A stretch of 64,000 bases of DNA, from NCBI GenBank assembly GCA_024760905.1, contig CM045738.1:51819797-51883796 (forward strand). Reading direction: 5' to 3'. The notes below the pieces were generated by a model that made no database searches, was not told where the DNA came from, and saw only the letters and a list, made by a program, of their open reading frames with translations. Shown here in pieces: positions 12,187 to 21,560 of the stretch. Source of the stretch: Plotosus lineatus. Taxonomy: Eukaryota > Chordata > Actinopteri > Siluriformes > Plotosidae. The translations under genes and the position numbers were made by a program. Positions within the stretch are counted from its first letter, which is position 1. Every line of letters begins with the position of its first letter.

Positions 12187-15100
12187 TGAGATAGGATTGT
12201 GTGTTAGGTTCGGCAAGGTGTGTGGTGTTTCAATGTGGGCTGCAAAATTTCTCAGGCTCTGTGAAGTTCACACTCAAAGCTCGTCTCTGGAACAGCACTT
12301 TTATAGAGGTTCATTTTTCTTTTTCTTCCCCTTCTTCTTATTGTACATTTTTAAAATTATTATTATTAATATTATTAATACTACACAGCAGATTTCAAAA
12401 ATAAAAGTATTGGCCTTGCTTTATTTCTGTCTTTATCAGGAGTTCTCAGCAGTCAGTGTGTTGGAGGTGTTGGTAAGAGCGAATGTCTCAATGAAATCTA
12501 GCAAGAGGCATCTGATGCTGAGGAATTCTGCTGCATGGGTAAAGTCACATACACTCTAATACACACATGTACATAAACACAAACACACAAAATATTTGTA
12601 CTTTATTTTGTGTGTGTGTATGTGTGTATGTGTGTGTGTGTGTGTGGGGGGGTAGGTGTCAGTGATGGTGTATCCTGAGCTGAGTGTGTTGGATCAGTCA
12701 TGGGTTCCGTGGTGGATTATTCTGATTGCTATATTAGCTGGTGTGCTTTTCCTCGCTGTCATCATCTGCATTTTATGGAAGGTACACACATAGACGCACA
12801 TACACACAGACCTTTACATGGGCAGTAATCAGTGGGAGAATCCTAATTATGGTCTCGGGGAGGCGGACACCCATCTGGGCTTACACCCAGGACAACTGGA
12901 CAACTCACCAGGCCATCACAGGGTAGAAACACAGCTATACAGTTCCTCTTTACGAAGGTCAGGAATGGTTCTTTTACATGAAACTCCACCATAGACAGTG
13001 ACATGGCTTGCCTTTGATAACCTAGTTAGTGCACTGGGGGGACAGTGACAACTTGTTGAGAGTGGGGCTTGAACCGCCAACCTTGGGATCAGTGATCCAG
13101 CACCTTTACTATAAGGCCACTGCTGCCAGCTGGTTATTACTTAATAGCTAAATAATTCTAAAGGTTTAAACACTACTTTGATGCAGAATACCGTGAAATT
13201 AAAGATGAGTATAACATATTCCTGACAATTCACACTTAAAACTGTTCATTCTACAAACCTGATTACAAAAAAGTAGGCACACTGTATAAATTGTAAATAA
13301 AAACGGAATGCAATGATGTGGATGTGTCAAATTTCAATTTTGTATTCTGAATAGAACATGGATGACAGAGCAAAAGTTTAAACTGAGAAAATATTCCATT
13401 TTTAATTTCATGGTGTCAACAAATCTCAAAAAAGTTGGCACAGGTAGCAGTAAGAAGCTGGACAAGTCAATTGAATTTATAACAAACAGCTGGAAGACCA
13501 GTTACCACTAATGAGGTCCATTGGCAACATGACTGAGTATAAAACGAGGTTCTTGGACTGGCAATGTCTTTCAGAAGCAAAGATGGATAGCGGATCACCA
13601 ATTCCCACAATGTTGTGCTGAAAGATAGTAGAGCAATATCAGAAAGGTGTTTCCCGGCAAAAATTGCAGAGTTTTATGTTATCATCATCTACAGTGTGGG
13701 GCCGATGGTGTAGTGGTTAGGGTGCTGCGCTCATGATCAGGAGGTTGTGAGTTCAAATCCCACTGAGACCCTCACTGTGCTAAGACCCCCAAGGAAGGTC
13801 TCAACCACAAGTCTGCCTCTGTTCACCCAGCAGTATAAATGGGTACCAGTAAAAATATACTGGGAAGGTAACCTGCGATGGACTAGCGTCCCATCCAGGG
13901 GGAGTTGAACTCCTGGTCGTTTCACGCTATGGAAACCGGGGATAAGCACCGGCCTGATGAGCCATGAGGCTCGGTGTAAAAACCCAACAGACTTTACCTT
14001 TTCTATCATCTACAGTGCATAACATCATCAAAAGATTCAGAGAATCTGGAACAATCTCTGTGCGTAAGGGTCAAGGCTGAAAAACCATACTGGATACCTG
14101 TGATATTCGGACCCTTAAACGGCACTGCACCACAAACAGGAATGCTACTGTAAGGGAAATCACAGAATGGGCTCAGCAATACTTGCAGAAACCATTGTCG
14201 GTGAACACAATCCACCGTGCCATCCGCCGCTGCCAGCTGAAACTCTACAGTACAAAGAAGCCATTTCTAAACAGGACCCAGAAGCGCAGGCGTTTTCTCT
14301 GGGCCAGGGGTCATTTAATATAGAGTGTGGCAAAACTGTTCTGTGGTCAGACGAATCACAGTTCGAAGTTCTTTATGGAAAACTGGGGCACCATGTCATC
14401 CGGACTAAAGAGGACCAGGCCAACCCAAGTTATCATCAGCGCTCAGTTCAGAAGCCTGCATCTGTGATGATATGGGGTTTCATGAGTGCGTGTTGCATGG
14501 GCAGCTTGCACATCTGGAAAGGCACCATCAATGTAGAAAGGTATATTCAGGTTTAGAAGAACATATGCTCCCATCCAGATGTCGTGTCTTTCAGAGAAGA
14601 CCTTGCATTTTTCAACATGATAATGCCATTCCATATGCATCATTAATTACAACATCATGGCTGCATAGGAAAAGGATCTGGGTATTCAAATGGCCAGCCT
14701 GCAGTCCAGATCTTTCAAGAAGGCCCAAAACAGTTGAACAGTTCGAGGCTTGTATTAGACAAGAATGGGACAGCATTCCTATTTCTAAAGTTGAGAAACT
14801 TGTCTCCTTGGTCTCCAGACATTTGCAGACTGTTGTAAGAAGAAGACTGGATGCCTCACAGTGGTGAAGATGGCCTTGTCCCAACTTTTTTGAGATTTGC
14901 TGACATCATGAGATTTAAAATCAACACATTTTCCCCCTTAAAATTATACATTATATCAGTTAAACTGTTGACTCTGTTATCTATGTTCTATTTGGAATAA
15001 AATACTGAAATTGGCCACGTTCACATCATTGCATTCTGCTTTGATTCACAGTTTGTATAGTGTGCCAACTTTTTTGGAATCAGTTTTGTAAATTGAACAA

Positions 15101-15292
15101 TGAACAACACATTTTATTACATTACTAAATAAAAGTTGTTTTACCTGATACTATACAATTATTTGTGTTTAATTTAGTGAATTATTATATTATTTTATAT
15201 TAAAATAATTTAGATTATTTTTCTCAAAGGCAACAATATAGATAAGACAACTGATAAAAAACAAGTTCAAACAAGTAAACAAATCATAGAAG

Positions 15293-15332
<40 letters not shown>

Positions 15333-15399
15333 CCTCTCTCTCTCCTTGTATTTCCCATGATCTCCTCCATCTTTGTGCTGTTTTCCTCATTACCTTTTC

Positions 15400-15451
<52 letters not shown>

Positions 15452-15470
15452 GTGTGCACGCACGCGCGCG

Positions 15471-15505
<35 letters not shown>

Positions 15506-15828
15506 TGTCTCAGTGTGGGTTCTTTAAGCGGACAGAGAGACATCATCATTATGAGACAGAGTTTTATCGTGCTCATCTTCACCTTCAGCCATCTGATGCA
15601 GACAAACACACGGTGGCACAATAATGCCATCACACACAGATACACACACTCCAGTCCAGGGTAAACACACAGTGTGACTTATGCATGTATCATAGTCCTG
15701 CTGTGTATCAAACAGACTCTCTGTGTTAAGTATGTATTGCGTCTACGTGTGTTCAGTATGCCTGGGCGTATTTAGTGCCTGCGTATATGTATGCACTGAG
15801 TGTATAGTGTATTGTGTATTTAGTGTGT

Positions 15829-15876
<48 letters not shown>

Positions 15877-16669
15877 CAAACTCACTTGAATCTGCTCTAA
15901 TCTCACTTCATGTTTCGTTTAAATAAAAATTGATGAAATATTTGAATGTTACAGCATGTGAGTTACTGTATCTCTAAATCAACAAGGAATGTGTGTGTTT
16001 GATCTAAAATTAACTGTGGCTCAACATCAGAATTCATACCTCAGCTCAACATCAGAATTAACATCTTAACTTCATATCAGATTTTACATCCTAACACGAC
16101 ATTAGGCCTTACAGCCCAAATCAACACCAGACTTCACACCTTAACTCAACATCAGACTACATTCGCCATCAGATTTTACACCCCAATCAACATTAGACTT
16201 TGCACGTCAACATCAGACTTTACACCCCAAATAAGCATTAGACTGCACACTCTGATTTAACATGAGATTTTACATCCTGTTTCTATAACTGATTTTACAC
16301 CCTGACTTAACATCAGAACTTGTGTTCAGTTACTATACTTTGGTTTGATGCTTTGTAGTGTTTTTTCCATTTGATTATTTTTCTTATTTATTGACTTCAT
16401 AACTACTAAACTCAGCATAAGCCATAATGTGACTAAACATCTATTTCTTTCTCTTGTGCCATTTGGCTCTGTCTTTGCATCTGTTTTTGTTTTAGTTTGG
16501 TTTTTTCCGGAGGTCTCCGTCTAAGGACAGTATTCCTCAGTATCATGCAGTGAGAATCCGGCAACAGGAACGTTCTCACCTTTACCCGGAAAAAAACCCC
16601 AAACCCGAGCAACCATCTACAACACATATCAAACAGTGGAGGACACGGTGGAGTGAAGACAAACAGTGA
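746..16669 (+). CDS. itga7: Integrin alpha-7, 3' part of gene (16 exons plus two alternative tail exons)
   Basis: Laminin-binding integrin alpha chain, a single-pass plasma membrane receptor subunit that pairs with beta-1. Exons: 746-873, 1150-1245, 1898-1959, 2091-2260, 6193-6351, 7232-7347, 7643-7823, 7937-8011, 8154-8233, 10124-10201, 10990-11092, 11342-11554, 11662-11775, 12195-12308, 12440-12538, 12656-12781, then tail A (15514-15624) or tail B (16496-16669). All have AG/GT borders and the frame is kept throughout: 638 common codons, then 36 (A) or 57 (B). Visible hallmarks are the FG-GAP calcium loop [36 protein letters not shown] and the membrane helix. The stretch around [20 protein letters not shown] resembles alpha-7 more than alpha-6 or alpha-3, and the neighbouring genes agree. 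The 5' half, including the signal peptide and most of the propeller, is outside the window. Alpha-6 is the main alternative. Confidence 0.9.
932..1083 (+). repeat. (GT)n microsatellite in itga7 intron
   Basis: Two pure GT runs (932-985 and about 1029-1081) separated by an imperfect GT-rich spacer, about 65 bases before the exon at 1150. Confidence 0.95.
1815..2022 (+). repeat. Microsatellites flanking a 62-base itga7 exon
   Basis: (GT)n at 1815-1869 and (TC)n/(AC)n at 1965-2022 bracket exon 1898-1959. The (TC)n starts immediately after the donor gtaagt. Confidence 0.95.
2465..4938 (-). mobile_element. hAT DNA transposon, nearly complete, transposase frameshifted
   Basis: Ends are inverted repeats: CAGGGGTCGGGAACC at the left and, on the other strand, CAGGGATCAGGAACC at the right. 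Flanking 8-base target duplications are GTGTCGTG (2457-2464) and GTGTAGTG (4939-4946), the size expected for hAT. The transposase gene runs on the minus strand inside it. The element sits in the itga7 intron between exons 2091-2260 and 6193-6351, antisense to the host gene. Confidence 0.92.
2680..4558 (-). pseudogene. hAT transposase of the GTF2IRD2/Charlie-like type, one frameshift
   Basis: Two overlapping reading frames (4558-3896, then 3966-2680) make up a transposase of about 640 residues split by one frameshift near 3900-3966. The N-terminus has a BED-like finger with CLIC and RHFDTRD; the second His of the usual H-x4-H is Asp here. DESTD and [10 protein letters not shown] carry the catalytic aspartates, and the C-terminal dimerisation segment contains [17 protein letters not shown]. 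The terminal repeats and target duplications show a transposon rather than a domesticated host gene. Confidence 0.85.
5080..5930 (+). mobile_element. Decayed LINE (endonuclease/RT type) in itga7 intron
   Basis: Translated fragments match a common fish [24 protein letters not shown] (around 5270-5330), [10 protein letters not shown] with NYRGYT (5390-5465), and [20 protein letters not shown] (5747-5806) followed by FANGVVL (5896-5914). The last replaces the catalytic FADDVVL, so the RT active site is dead. Several frameshifts separate the pieces. Clade not assigned with certainty. Confidence 0.7.
6432..6791 (+). mobile_element. SINE with tRNA-like head and RTE-derived body, full length
   Basis: A tRNA-like head (6438-6515) has a B-box GGTTCGAGTCCC. 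The body shares GGAAGGGCATCCGACGTAAAA with the 5' region of the resident RTE element, and the tail GCTGTGGCGACTCC...GCCGAAAGGAA matches the RTE 3' end. Perfect 13-base target duplications ACAGACGCTACCC flank it (6419-6431 and 6792-6804). The insertion lies in an itga7 intron. Confidence 0.88.
6800..7150 (+). repeat. MITE-like repeat fragment
   Basis: Sequence around 7060-7135 (gaacgccctgtaaagactta and onward) is repeated in inverted orientation at 55575-55690. It has the look of a terminal inverted repeat of a non-autonomous DNA transposon. A (GA)n run at 6965-6992 interrupts it. Family not identified. Confidence 0.5.
7157..7223 (+). repeat. (GT)n microsatellite abutting an itga7 acceptor
   Basis: Pure GT run of about 33 units ending eight bases before exon 7232-7347; the acceptor is ggggttcag, with no pyrimidine-rich tract of the usual kind. 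Confidence 0.95.
7828..8130 (+). repeat. (CA)n and (GT)n arrays around the 75-base itga7 exon
   Basis: (CA)n at 7828-7874 starts four bases after the donor of exon 7643-7823. (AC)n at 8020-8064 and (GT)n at 8101-8130 follow exon 7937-8011. The CA and GT blocks are complementary. Confidence 0.95.
8665..10002. mobile_element. Non-autonomous pogo/Tigger-like element with internal palindrome
   Basis: The left end AGTAGGCCCTCGTTATTTGC and the right end (other strand AGTAGGCCCTTGACTATTCG) form terminal inverted repeats. No transposase frame survives. Inside, two arms of about 200 bases (about 8958-9175 and 9322-9520) are inverted copies of each other around a GC-richer loop. Related fragments recur at 26290-26758, 26940-27350 and around the RTE at 51991. 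It sits in the itga7 intron between 8233 and 10124. Confidence 0.65.
10202..10985 (+). repeat. GT-rich degenerate minisatellite in itga7 intron
   Basis: About 780 bases of imperfect units such as tgtgtgatggtgtgtgtgat, with pure GT runs at about 10588-10613 and 10756-10790 and a GA run at about 10432-10450. It fills the intron between exons 10124-10201 and 10990-11092. Confidence 0.75.
11283..11338 (+). repeat. (GT)n microsatellite abutting the acceptor of exon 11342-11554
   Basis: A GT run of about 27 units leads straight into tacag, the acceptor. No polypyrimidine tract is present. Confidence 0.95.
11342..11775 (+). CDS. itga7: itga7 exons around the heavy/light chain cleavage site
   Basis: Two exons (11342-11554 and 11662-11775). 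The first carries the conserved calf segment ending in KWLLYP and then a His/Pro/Thr-rich stretch with no obvious family similarity. The second opens with [13 protein letters not shown], where RKTR fits the R-x-x-R furin pattern at the position where alpha-6 and alpha-7 precursors are cut. The donor of the second exon (CTG/gtgtgt) is the first unit of a long GT array. Confidence 0.75.
11776..11850 (+). repeat. (GT)n array that supplies an itga7 splice donor
   Basis: About 37 GT units start at the first intronic base after exon 11662-11775. Further GT/GA arrays follow at 11983-12034, 12090-12123 and 12132-12180, up to the acceptor gagatag of exon 12195-12308. Confidence 0.95.
12656..12781 (+). 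CDS. itga7: itga7 transmembrane exon
   Basis: The exon encodes [20 protein letters not shown] followed by ICILWK. This is the single membrane helix of the alpha chain, and the first Lys of the cytoplasmic membrane-proximal motif comes from the last codon. The exon ends in phase 0, so either tail exon can be joined. The acceptor (ggggggtag) is preceded by a GT array and a G run. Confidence 0.92.
13697..14004 (+). mobile_element. tRNA-derived SINE (second family) inserted in the Tc1 element
   Basis: The head GGCCGATGGTGTAGTGGTTA with a B-box like GAGTTCAAATCCC is tRNA-like. The 308-base unit ends in ACCGGCCTGATGAGC...AAAACCCAACAGACTTTACC. A perfect 13-base duplication ATCATCTACAGTG flanks it (13684-13696 and 14005-14017). 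A truncated antisense copy lies at 18467-18585. Confidence 0.85.
14018..14867 (+). pseudogene. Tc1-like transposase remnant
   Basis: Recognisable pieces are [11 protein letters not shown] (about 14340-14372, first catalytic Asp), [19 protein letters not shown] (about 14469-14525), and [14 protein letters not shown] (about 14608-14649, second Asp), then WPACSPDL at about 14692-14715. Here the expected SPDLNPIEN has become SPDLSRRPK, so the final Glu motif is lost. Reading frame shifts several times. Confidence 0.75.
15296..15504 (+). repeat. (CT)n and (GT)n arrays before tail exon A
   Basis: (CT)n at 15296-15345, (GT)n at 15403-15456, a GCGC-rich spacer and (GT)n at 15476-15504, ending nine bases before the A exon. 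Confidence 0.95.
15514..15624 (+). CDS. itga7: itga7 alternative terminal exon, A-type cytoplasmic tail
   Basis: After acceptor ggtgtctcag the exon reads [20 protein letters not shown] and onward to [20 protein letters not shown]. With the upstream Lys it restores the canonical KxGFFKR clasp that binds the beta tail. The YRA...QPSD pattern is typical of A-type tails of alpha-6/alpha-7. An AATAAA lies about 300 bases downstream (15922-15927), so the exon could act as a terminal exon. It sits 2.7 kb after the membrane exon, beyond a Tc1 insertion and CT/GT arrays. Confidence 0.88.
   Translation, partial: CGFFKRTERHHHYETEFYRAHLHLQPSDADKHTVAQ
16020..16315 (+). repeat. Minisatellite between the two alternative tail exons of itga7
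   Basis: Roughly a dozen degenerate units of about 25 bases resembling AACATCAGACTTTACACCCC. It lies in the intron between exon A and exon B, about 180 bases upstream of the B acceptor. Confidence 0.75.
16496..16669 (+). CDS. itga7: itga7 alternative terminal exon, B-type cytoplasmic tail
   Basis: After acceptor ttgttttag the exon begins [20 protein letters not shown] and ends [15 protein letters not shown]. PQYHAV(R/K)I is the signature of B-type tails in alpha-3/6/7. The clasp is GFFRR rather than GFFKR, a conservative change. An AATAAA occurs at 16927-16932, about 260 bases after the stop. A and B tails are therefore alternative choices joined to the same membrane exon. Confidence 0.88.
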   Translation, partial: FGFFRRSPSKDSIPQYHAVRIRQQERSHLYPEKNPKPEQPSTTHIKQWRTRWSEDKQ

Positions 16670-17647
16670 CACACACACACACACACACACATGCTCATTC
16701 ACTCACGCTCAGCCCCCCCCCCAAACAAAAATGTATATTTATGCCACTATGTTATTTTTGATTAACTTTATATAAACACTGCTAATGTATATTAAAGTTA
16801 TAGTAAACTAATATGCTCTCGTTCTTCTGTAGCCTTATCGGGAATGAATTTCAATTTAACATTGCATTGAACAAACGGAAATATTTTCACTGATTCAGTG
16901 TCTGACAGCTGGAGATTGTTTCATGAAATAAATGGCTGCTCTATGATATTCTTGTGTGCGATTTCTCTGTAAAATCAGTGTTCGAATTTTTTAGATTAAG
17001 TTTTAATCTTTTATCTTAAACTGTAACCTTACTATTTTCAAATGTGCATAAATTATTAACTCTGTGTTTTCTAAAAAGTGTTTTCTGGAAGTCTTTACTG
17101 CATAAAGATAAAAAAGTAAAGAGCTCCATGTTTCTGAAGCTCTTCTTTAGAGGAAACTCTCAGTACTTGATGAGTCTTTATGTTCTTTCCGATGTAAGTG
17201 GCTTACAGTGACATCATTGACTCCATCACTACTTCTTCACTTATCCCTTAACATCCGAGGATGTCATTGGGGCGCCTTCATGGCAAGACTTGCGCTGATT
17301 TGTCCTGGTGGAGCCCATCCCTCGCCAGGTCGTAGAAACACGCTGACGGCTTTGCAGCTTACTCTTTACGAAAGTCAGCAATGGTTCTTTTACATGCCTC
17401 CCACCATAGACAGTGAGAGACGTGGCCTGCCTTTGATAACCCAGTTAGCTGCACTGGGGGGGACAGTGACAACCTTGTGGGGACTTGAACCCCCAACCTT
17501 AGGATCAGCAATCCTGCGCCCTAACCACTAGACGACCACTGCCCTCCTCCATCTCTTCCAGAAGTTTATTTACTGTCTTACATAGCTAAAAAAAATTAAA
17601 TCAATATCCTGTGAGTTAAGCATTTGTTCAGTTGGAACATAAAACCA

Positions 17648-18465
17648 ACAGGGGTTGCCAAAGCAAATCATCTGCCTCCATCTCACCCTATCCTCTGCAT
17701 CTTCTCTTATGCCAACGACCTTCATGTCATCCTGCACCACATCCATAAATCTCCTCTTTAAAGACTTTGAAGCTTCTTACATGCTCTCTCTGTTCTTCTC
17801 ACATGTTACCTCTGATGGACTCATTCCTGATCCTATCCATCCTCGTTAATCCCAAAGAGAACCTCAACATTTTCATCTCTGCTACCTCCAGCTCTGCCTC
17901 CTGTCTTTTCCACAAGGCTGCTGTTTCTAAACCATACAGCATTGCTGGCCTCATCACCGTCTTGTACACTTTTCCTTTCATTCTTGCTGATACCTTCCTA
18001 TCACACATCACACCGGACACTTTTCTCATTCACACACATGTATTCTGTCTTACTGAGACTAACCTTCATTCCTCTGCTTTCCAGGAAATACCTCCACCTC
18101 TCCAGGTTTTCCTCCACTTGTTCTCAGCTCTCACTACAGATCACAGTGTTATCCGCAAACATCATAGACCATGGAGATTCTTGTCTAACCTTGTCTGTCA
18201 GCCTGTCCATCACCATAGCAAACAAGAAGGGGCTCAGAGCTGATCCTTGATGCAGTCCCACCTCCACCTTGAATTCTTTGGTCACGTCGACAGCACACCT
18301 CACCACTGTCTTACATCTCTCATACATGTCCTGCACCACTCTAACATACTTCTCTGCCACTCCAGACTTCCTCATCCAATACCACAGTTCCTCTCTCGGC
18401 ACCCTGTCATATGCTTTCTCCAGATCCACAAAGGCACAATGCAGCTCCCTTTGACCTTCTCTGTA
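17648..18465 (-). mobile_element. RTE LINE, 3' portion, antisense
   Basis: Reverse-strand translation gives the RT core and C-terminus of the resident RTE family ([30 protein letters not shown]). The active-site motif reads FADNTVIC, with the second Asp changed to Asn. A truncated SINE (18467-18585) separates it from a sense RTE copy, so the two make an inverted repeat. Confidence 0.85.
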
Positions 18466-18466
18466 A

Positions 18467-18585
18467 GGTAAAGTCCGTTGGGCTTTTTACACCCAGCCTA
18501 ATGGCTCATCAGGCCAGTGCTTATCCCCGGTTTCCATAGCATGAAGCGACTAGGAGTCCAACTCCTCCTGAATGGGACGCTAGTG
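18467..18585 (-). mobile_element. Truncated SINE (second family)
   Basis: Antisense copy of the 3' part of the SINE at 13697-14004: the shared segment reads, on the minus strand, from the ATCCAGG-like body to AAAAAGCCCAACGGACTTTACC. It separates two oppositely oriented RTE pieces. Confidence 0.75.
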
Positions 18586-20160
18586 TACTGGGAAGATGGA
18601 AAGAGTACTTTGAAGAGCTGATGAATGAGGAAAATGAGAGAGGAAAAAGAGTAGAAGAGGTGACTGTTGAGGACCAGGAAGTAGCAAAGATTAGTAAGGG
18701 TGAAGTGAGGAGGGCATTGAAGAGGATGAAGAGTGGAAAGGCAGTTGGTCCTGATGACATACTGGTGGAGGTATGGAAGTGTCTAGAAGAGGTAGCAGAA
18801 GATTTCCTGACAAGAACATTCAACAAGGTCTTAGAGAGTGAGAGGACGCTGGAGGAATGGAGGCGAAGTGTGATGGTGCCCATTTTTAAGCACAAGGCAG
18901 ACGTGTAGAGTTGTGGCAATGACAGCGGGATAAAGTTGATGAGCCTCACAATGAAGTTATGGGAAAGAATAGTGGAAGCTAGACTAAGGGCAGAGGTCAG
19001 CATTTGTGAACAACAGTTTGGTTTCATGCCAAGAAAGAGCACCACACATGCAGTGTTTGCCTTGAGTATGTTAATAGAGAAGTACAGAGAAGGTCAGAAT
19101 GAGCTGCGTTGTGCCTTTGTGGATCTGGAAAAAGCATATGAGAGCTGTGCATATGGAACTGTGGTATTGCATGAGGAAGTCAGGAGTGGCAGAGAAGTTT
19201 GTTAGAGTGGTGCAGGACATGTATGAGAGATGTAAGACAGTGATGAGGTGTGCTGTCGGTGTGATAGAAGAGTTCAAGGTGGAGGTGGGACTGCATCAAG
19301 GGTCAGCTCTGAGCCCCTTCTTATTTGCGATGGTGATGGACAGGCTGACAGATGAGGTTAGACAAGATTCCCCATGGACTATGATGTTTGCAGATGACAT
19401 TGTGATTTGCAGTGAGAGCAGAGAACAAGTGAAGGAAAATCTAGAGAGGTGGAGGTATGCCCTGGAAAGGAGGGGAATTAAGGTTAAACTCAGTAAGACA
19501 GAATACATGTGTGTGAATGACAAGGACCCAAGAGGAACAGTGAGGTTACAGGGAGCAGAGATAAGGAAGGTGGAGGATTTTAAGTACTTAGGCTCAACAA
19601 TCCAGAGCAAAGGAGCGTGTGGAAAAGAGGTTAGGAAGCATGTGCAGGCAGGTTGGAATTGTTGGAGAAAAGTGTCCGGTGTGTTGGTATCGGCAAGAAT
19701 GAAAGGAAAAGTGTACAAGACGGTGTTGAGGCCAGCAATGTGGTATGGGTTCAAAACAGTGGCCCTGGAGAAAAGACAGTCGGCAGAGCTGGAGGTAGCA
19801 GTGATGAAAATGTTGAGGTTCTCTTTGGGAGTAACAAGGAAGGATAGGATCAGGAATGAGTACATCAGAGGGACAGCACATGTAAGAGGTTTCGGAAACA
19901 AAGTCAGAGAGGCTAGACTGACATAGTTTTGACATGTACAGAGGACGGATCGTGAGTATATTGGTAGTAGGATGCTGAGATTGGAACTACCAGCCAGAAG
20001 GCCGAGAGGAAGACCAAAGAGATGATTTATGTATCTGGTGAAGGAGGACATGAAGGTAGTTGGTGTAAGAGAAGAATATGCACAGGATAGGGTGAGATGG
20101 AGGCAGGTGATTCGCTGTGGCGACCCCTGAAGGGAACAGCCGAAAGGAAAAGAAGATCTT
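18586..20160 (+). mobile_element. RTE LINE, 5'-truncated, sense
   Basis: Starts inside the linker before RT (GRWKEYFEELMNEENERGKR homologue) and runs to the conserved 3' end (tgtggcgacccctgaaggga). Motifs: [29 protein letters not shown] and MMFADDIVICSES with both catalytic Asp residues. Frameshifts near 18905 and 19150 break the ORF. Confidence 0.88.
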
Positions 20161-20272
20161 TAGCTTGATTTATTTATTATTTAACACAAAAAAACGAAAT
20201 ATTTGATTTGTAAAAAAAAAAAAAAGTTGAAAAGAAAAAAAAATATGTACAGACAAATTTGACATTTAACTG

Positions 20273-20320
<48 letters not shown>

Positions 20321-20379
20321 TTTAACAGACACACAAAGGAGTTTTTTCTTGCCATCATCACCATAGACTTGAAATGTTT

Positions 20380-20700
20380 TCATGTTTTATTATGTAAAGC
20401 TGCTTTGCAAGAATATCAATTGTAAAAAAGGGTGAAACAAATAAAACTGAATTGAATTGAACATGACAGTTGGAACCCAGTGGTAAGGCACTGGATTACT
20501 GATCCCAAGTTGGGGGTTCAAGTCCCACTGTCAACAGTTGTCTCTGCTCTACACCTAGTGCAGGTAACTGGGTTATCAAAGGCCGGCCGTGTCTCTCACT
20601 GTGTATGCTGAGAGGCATCATTAAGAGTAGCGGCATCGCTGGCAGCGTGCTTCTGCCCTGCGATGGTATACTCCGCTCTCACCCAGAATTGGCTGAGATG
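20380..20700 (+). repeat. LINE-2 3' tail followed by RTE-tailed SINE fragment
   Basis: 20380-20462 (GTAAAGCTGCTTTGCAAGAA and onward to the ATTGAATTGA tail) looks like the 3' end of a fish L2-type LINE. From about 20468 a tRNA-like SINE head follows (B-box GGTTCAAGTCCC), related to the copy at 6432-6791 but with a different 3' continuation. Confidence 0.6.
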
Positions 20701-21064
20701 GGTGCCAACCTCCCCACAGCCCTAATTAGGATTAAGCGGTTCAAAAAGTTCAGTCTGGTTTTGAAAATGAATGAATAAATTAATTGAACAAACACAAAAG
20801 CCGATGTAGACACAATTACATACACAAACATGTAATACAAACACAAAACAAATATGTGCACAAAGACAGAAACACACACATACATAAACACATACACAAA
20901 TATAAAATAACACACGCGAATAATCACACACAATCTCATATACACACAATAACATAGTGCAGCACATATACACACAATCACAAAATAACGCTCAAATAAA
21001 CATACACAGACATGCACATAATACTCCCAGCAAGACTGAATTGACTTTCATCCCAGCTGACTTT

Positions 21065-21560
21065 TCCCCACAGGAAGATCTTGCAATCTCCTGGGCAACT
21101 CTGTGATCTCTCTTTCATGCACTACAGGAAGCCTTGGAGTAATCAAGAACAACTGCCTGTCCTTCTCTTTTTCATATCACTAATCTTTCTCAATCATGTC
21201 GAGTCTCCTCTTTAACAGCCAAAGGATTCATCCATTCAGATATTTGTTCAGTCCCTTGTCATCTTGAGACTAGACTACTGCAACTCACTCCTGGCAGATC
21301 TACCTCTGAGTGCTATTCAATGTCTGTAACTGAAACAGAATTCAGCTGTATGGCTTGTTTTCAACATTCCCAAGTTTTTCCAGGTCACCCCACTGCTACA
21401 CTCTCTACATTGGCTTCCTGCAGCTGCTCGCATTAGATTCAAAAACACTAATGCTTACATACAAAGTCAAAAATGGACCTGCACCTTCCTACCGAAAAGC
21501 ATTTATCACCCCCCCCCCCCTTCCCCCACCCACTGTACCATGTTCCCTCAGATCCTCTAG
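21065..21560 (+). mobile_element. L2-type (Maui-like) LINE remnant, RT C-terminal region
   Basis: Frame pieces read SLVILRLDYCNSLLADLPLS (about 21249-21308) and VTPLLHSLHWLPAAARIRFK (about 21385-21444), followed by TYKVKNGPAPSYRKAF, the typical RT 3' domain of fish LINE-2 elements. It stops at a C-run; a divergent SINE follows (about 21570-21785). Confidence 0.8.

Larger units (their letters stand above)
13254..15088 (+). mobile_element. Tc1/mariner-type transposon, decayed, with nested SINE
   Basis: The 5' end (CAAACCTGATTACAAAAAAG, then TAGGCACACTGTATAAATTG) and the 3' end (reverse complement CAAAACTGATTCCAAAAAAG, then TTGGCACACTATACAAACTG) are long inverted repeats. TA dinucleotides flank them at 13252-13253 and 15089-15090. 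The plus-strand transposase is broken by stops and frameshifts, and a SINE (13697-14004) interrupts it. The insertion lies in the itga7 intron before tail exon A. Confidence 0.85.

Noticed and set aside
12195..12230. Alternative acceptor gtgtgttag at 12208 for the itga7 exon
   Set aside because: It would break the reading frame; the acceptor gagatag at 12194 gives [14 protein letters not shown] in frame with the family.
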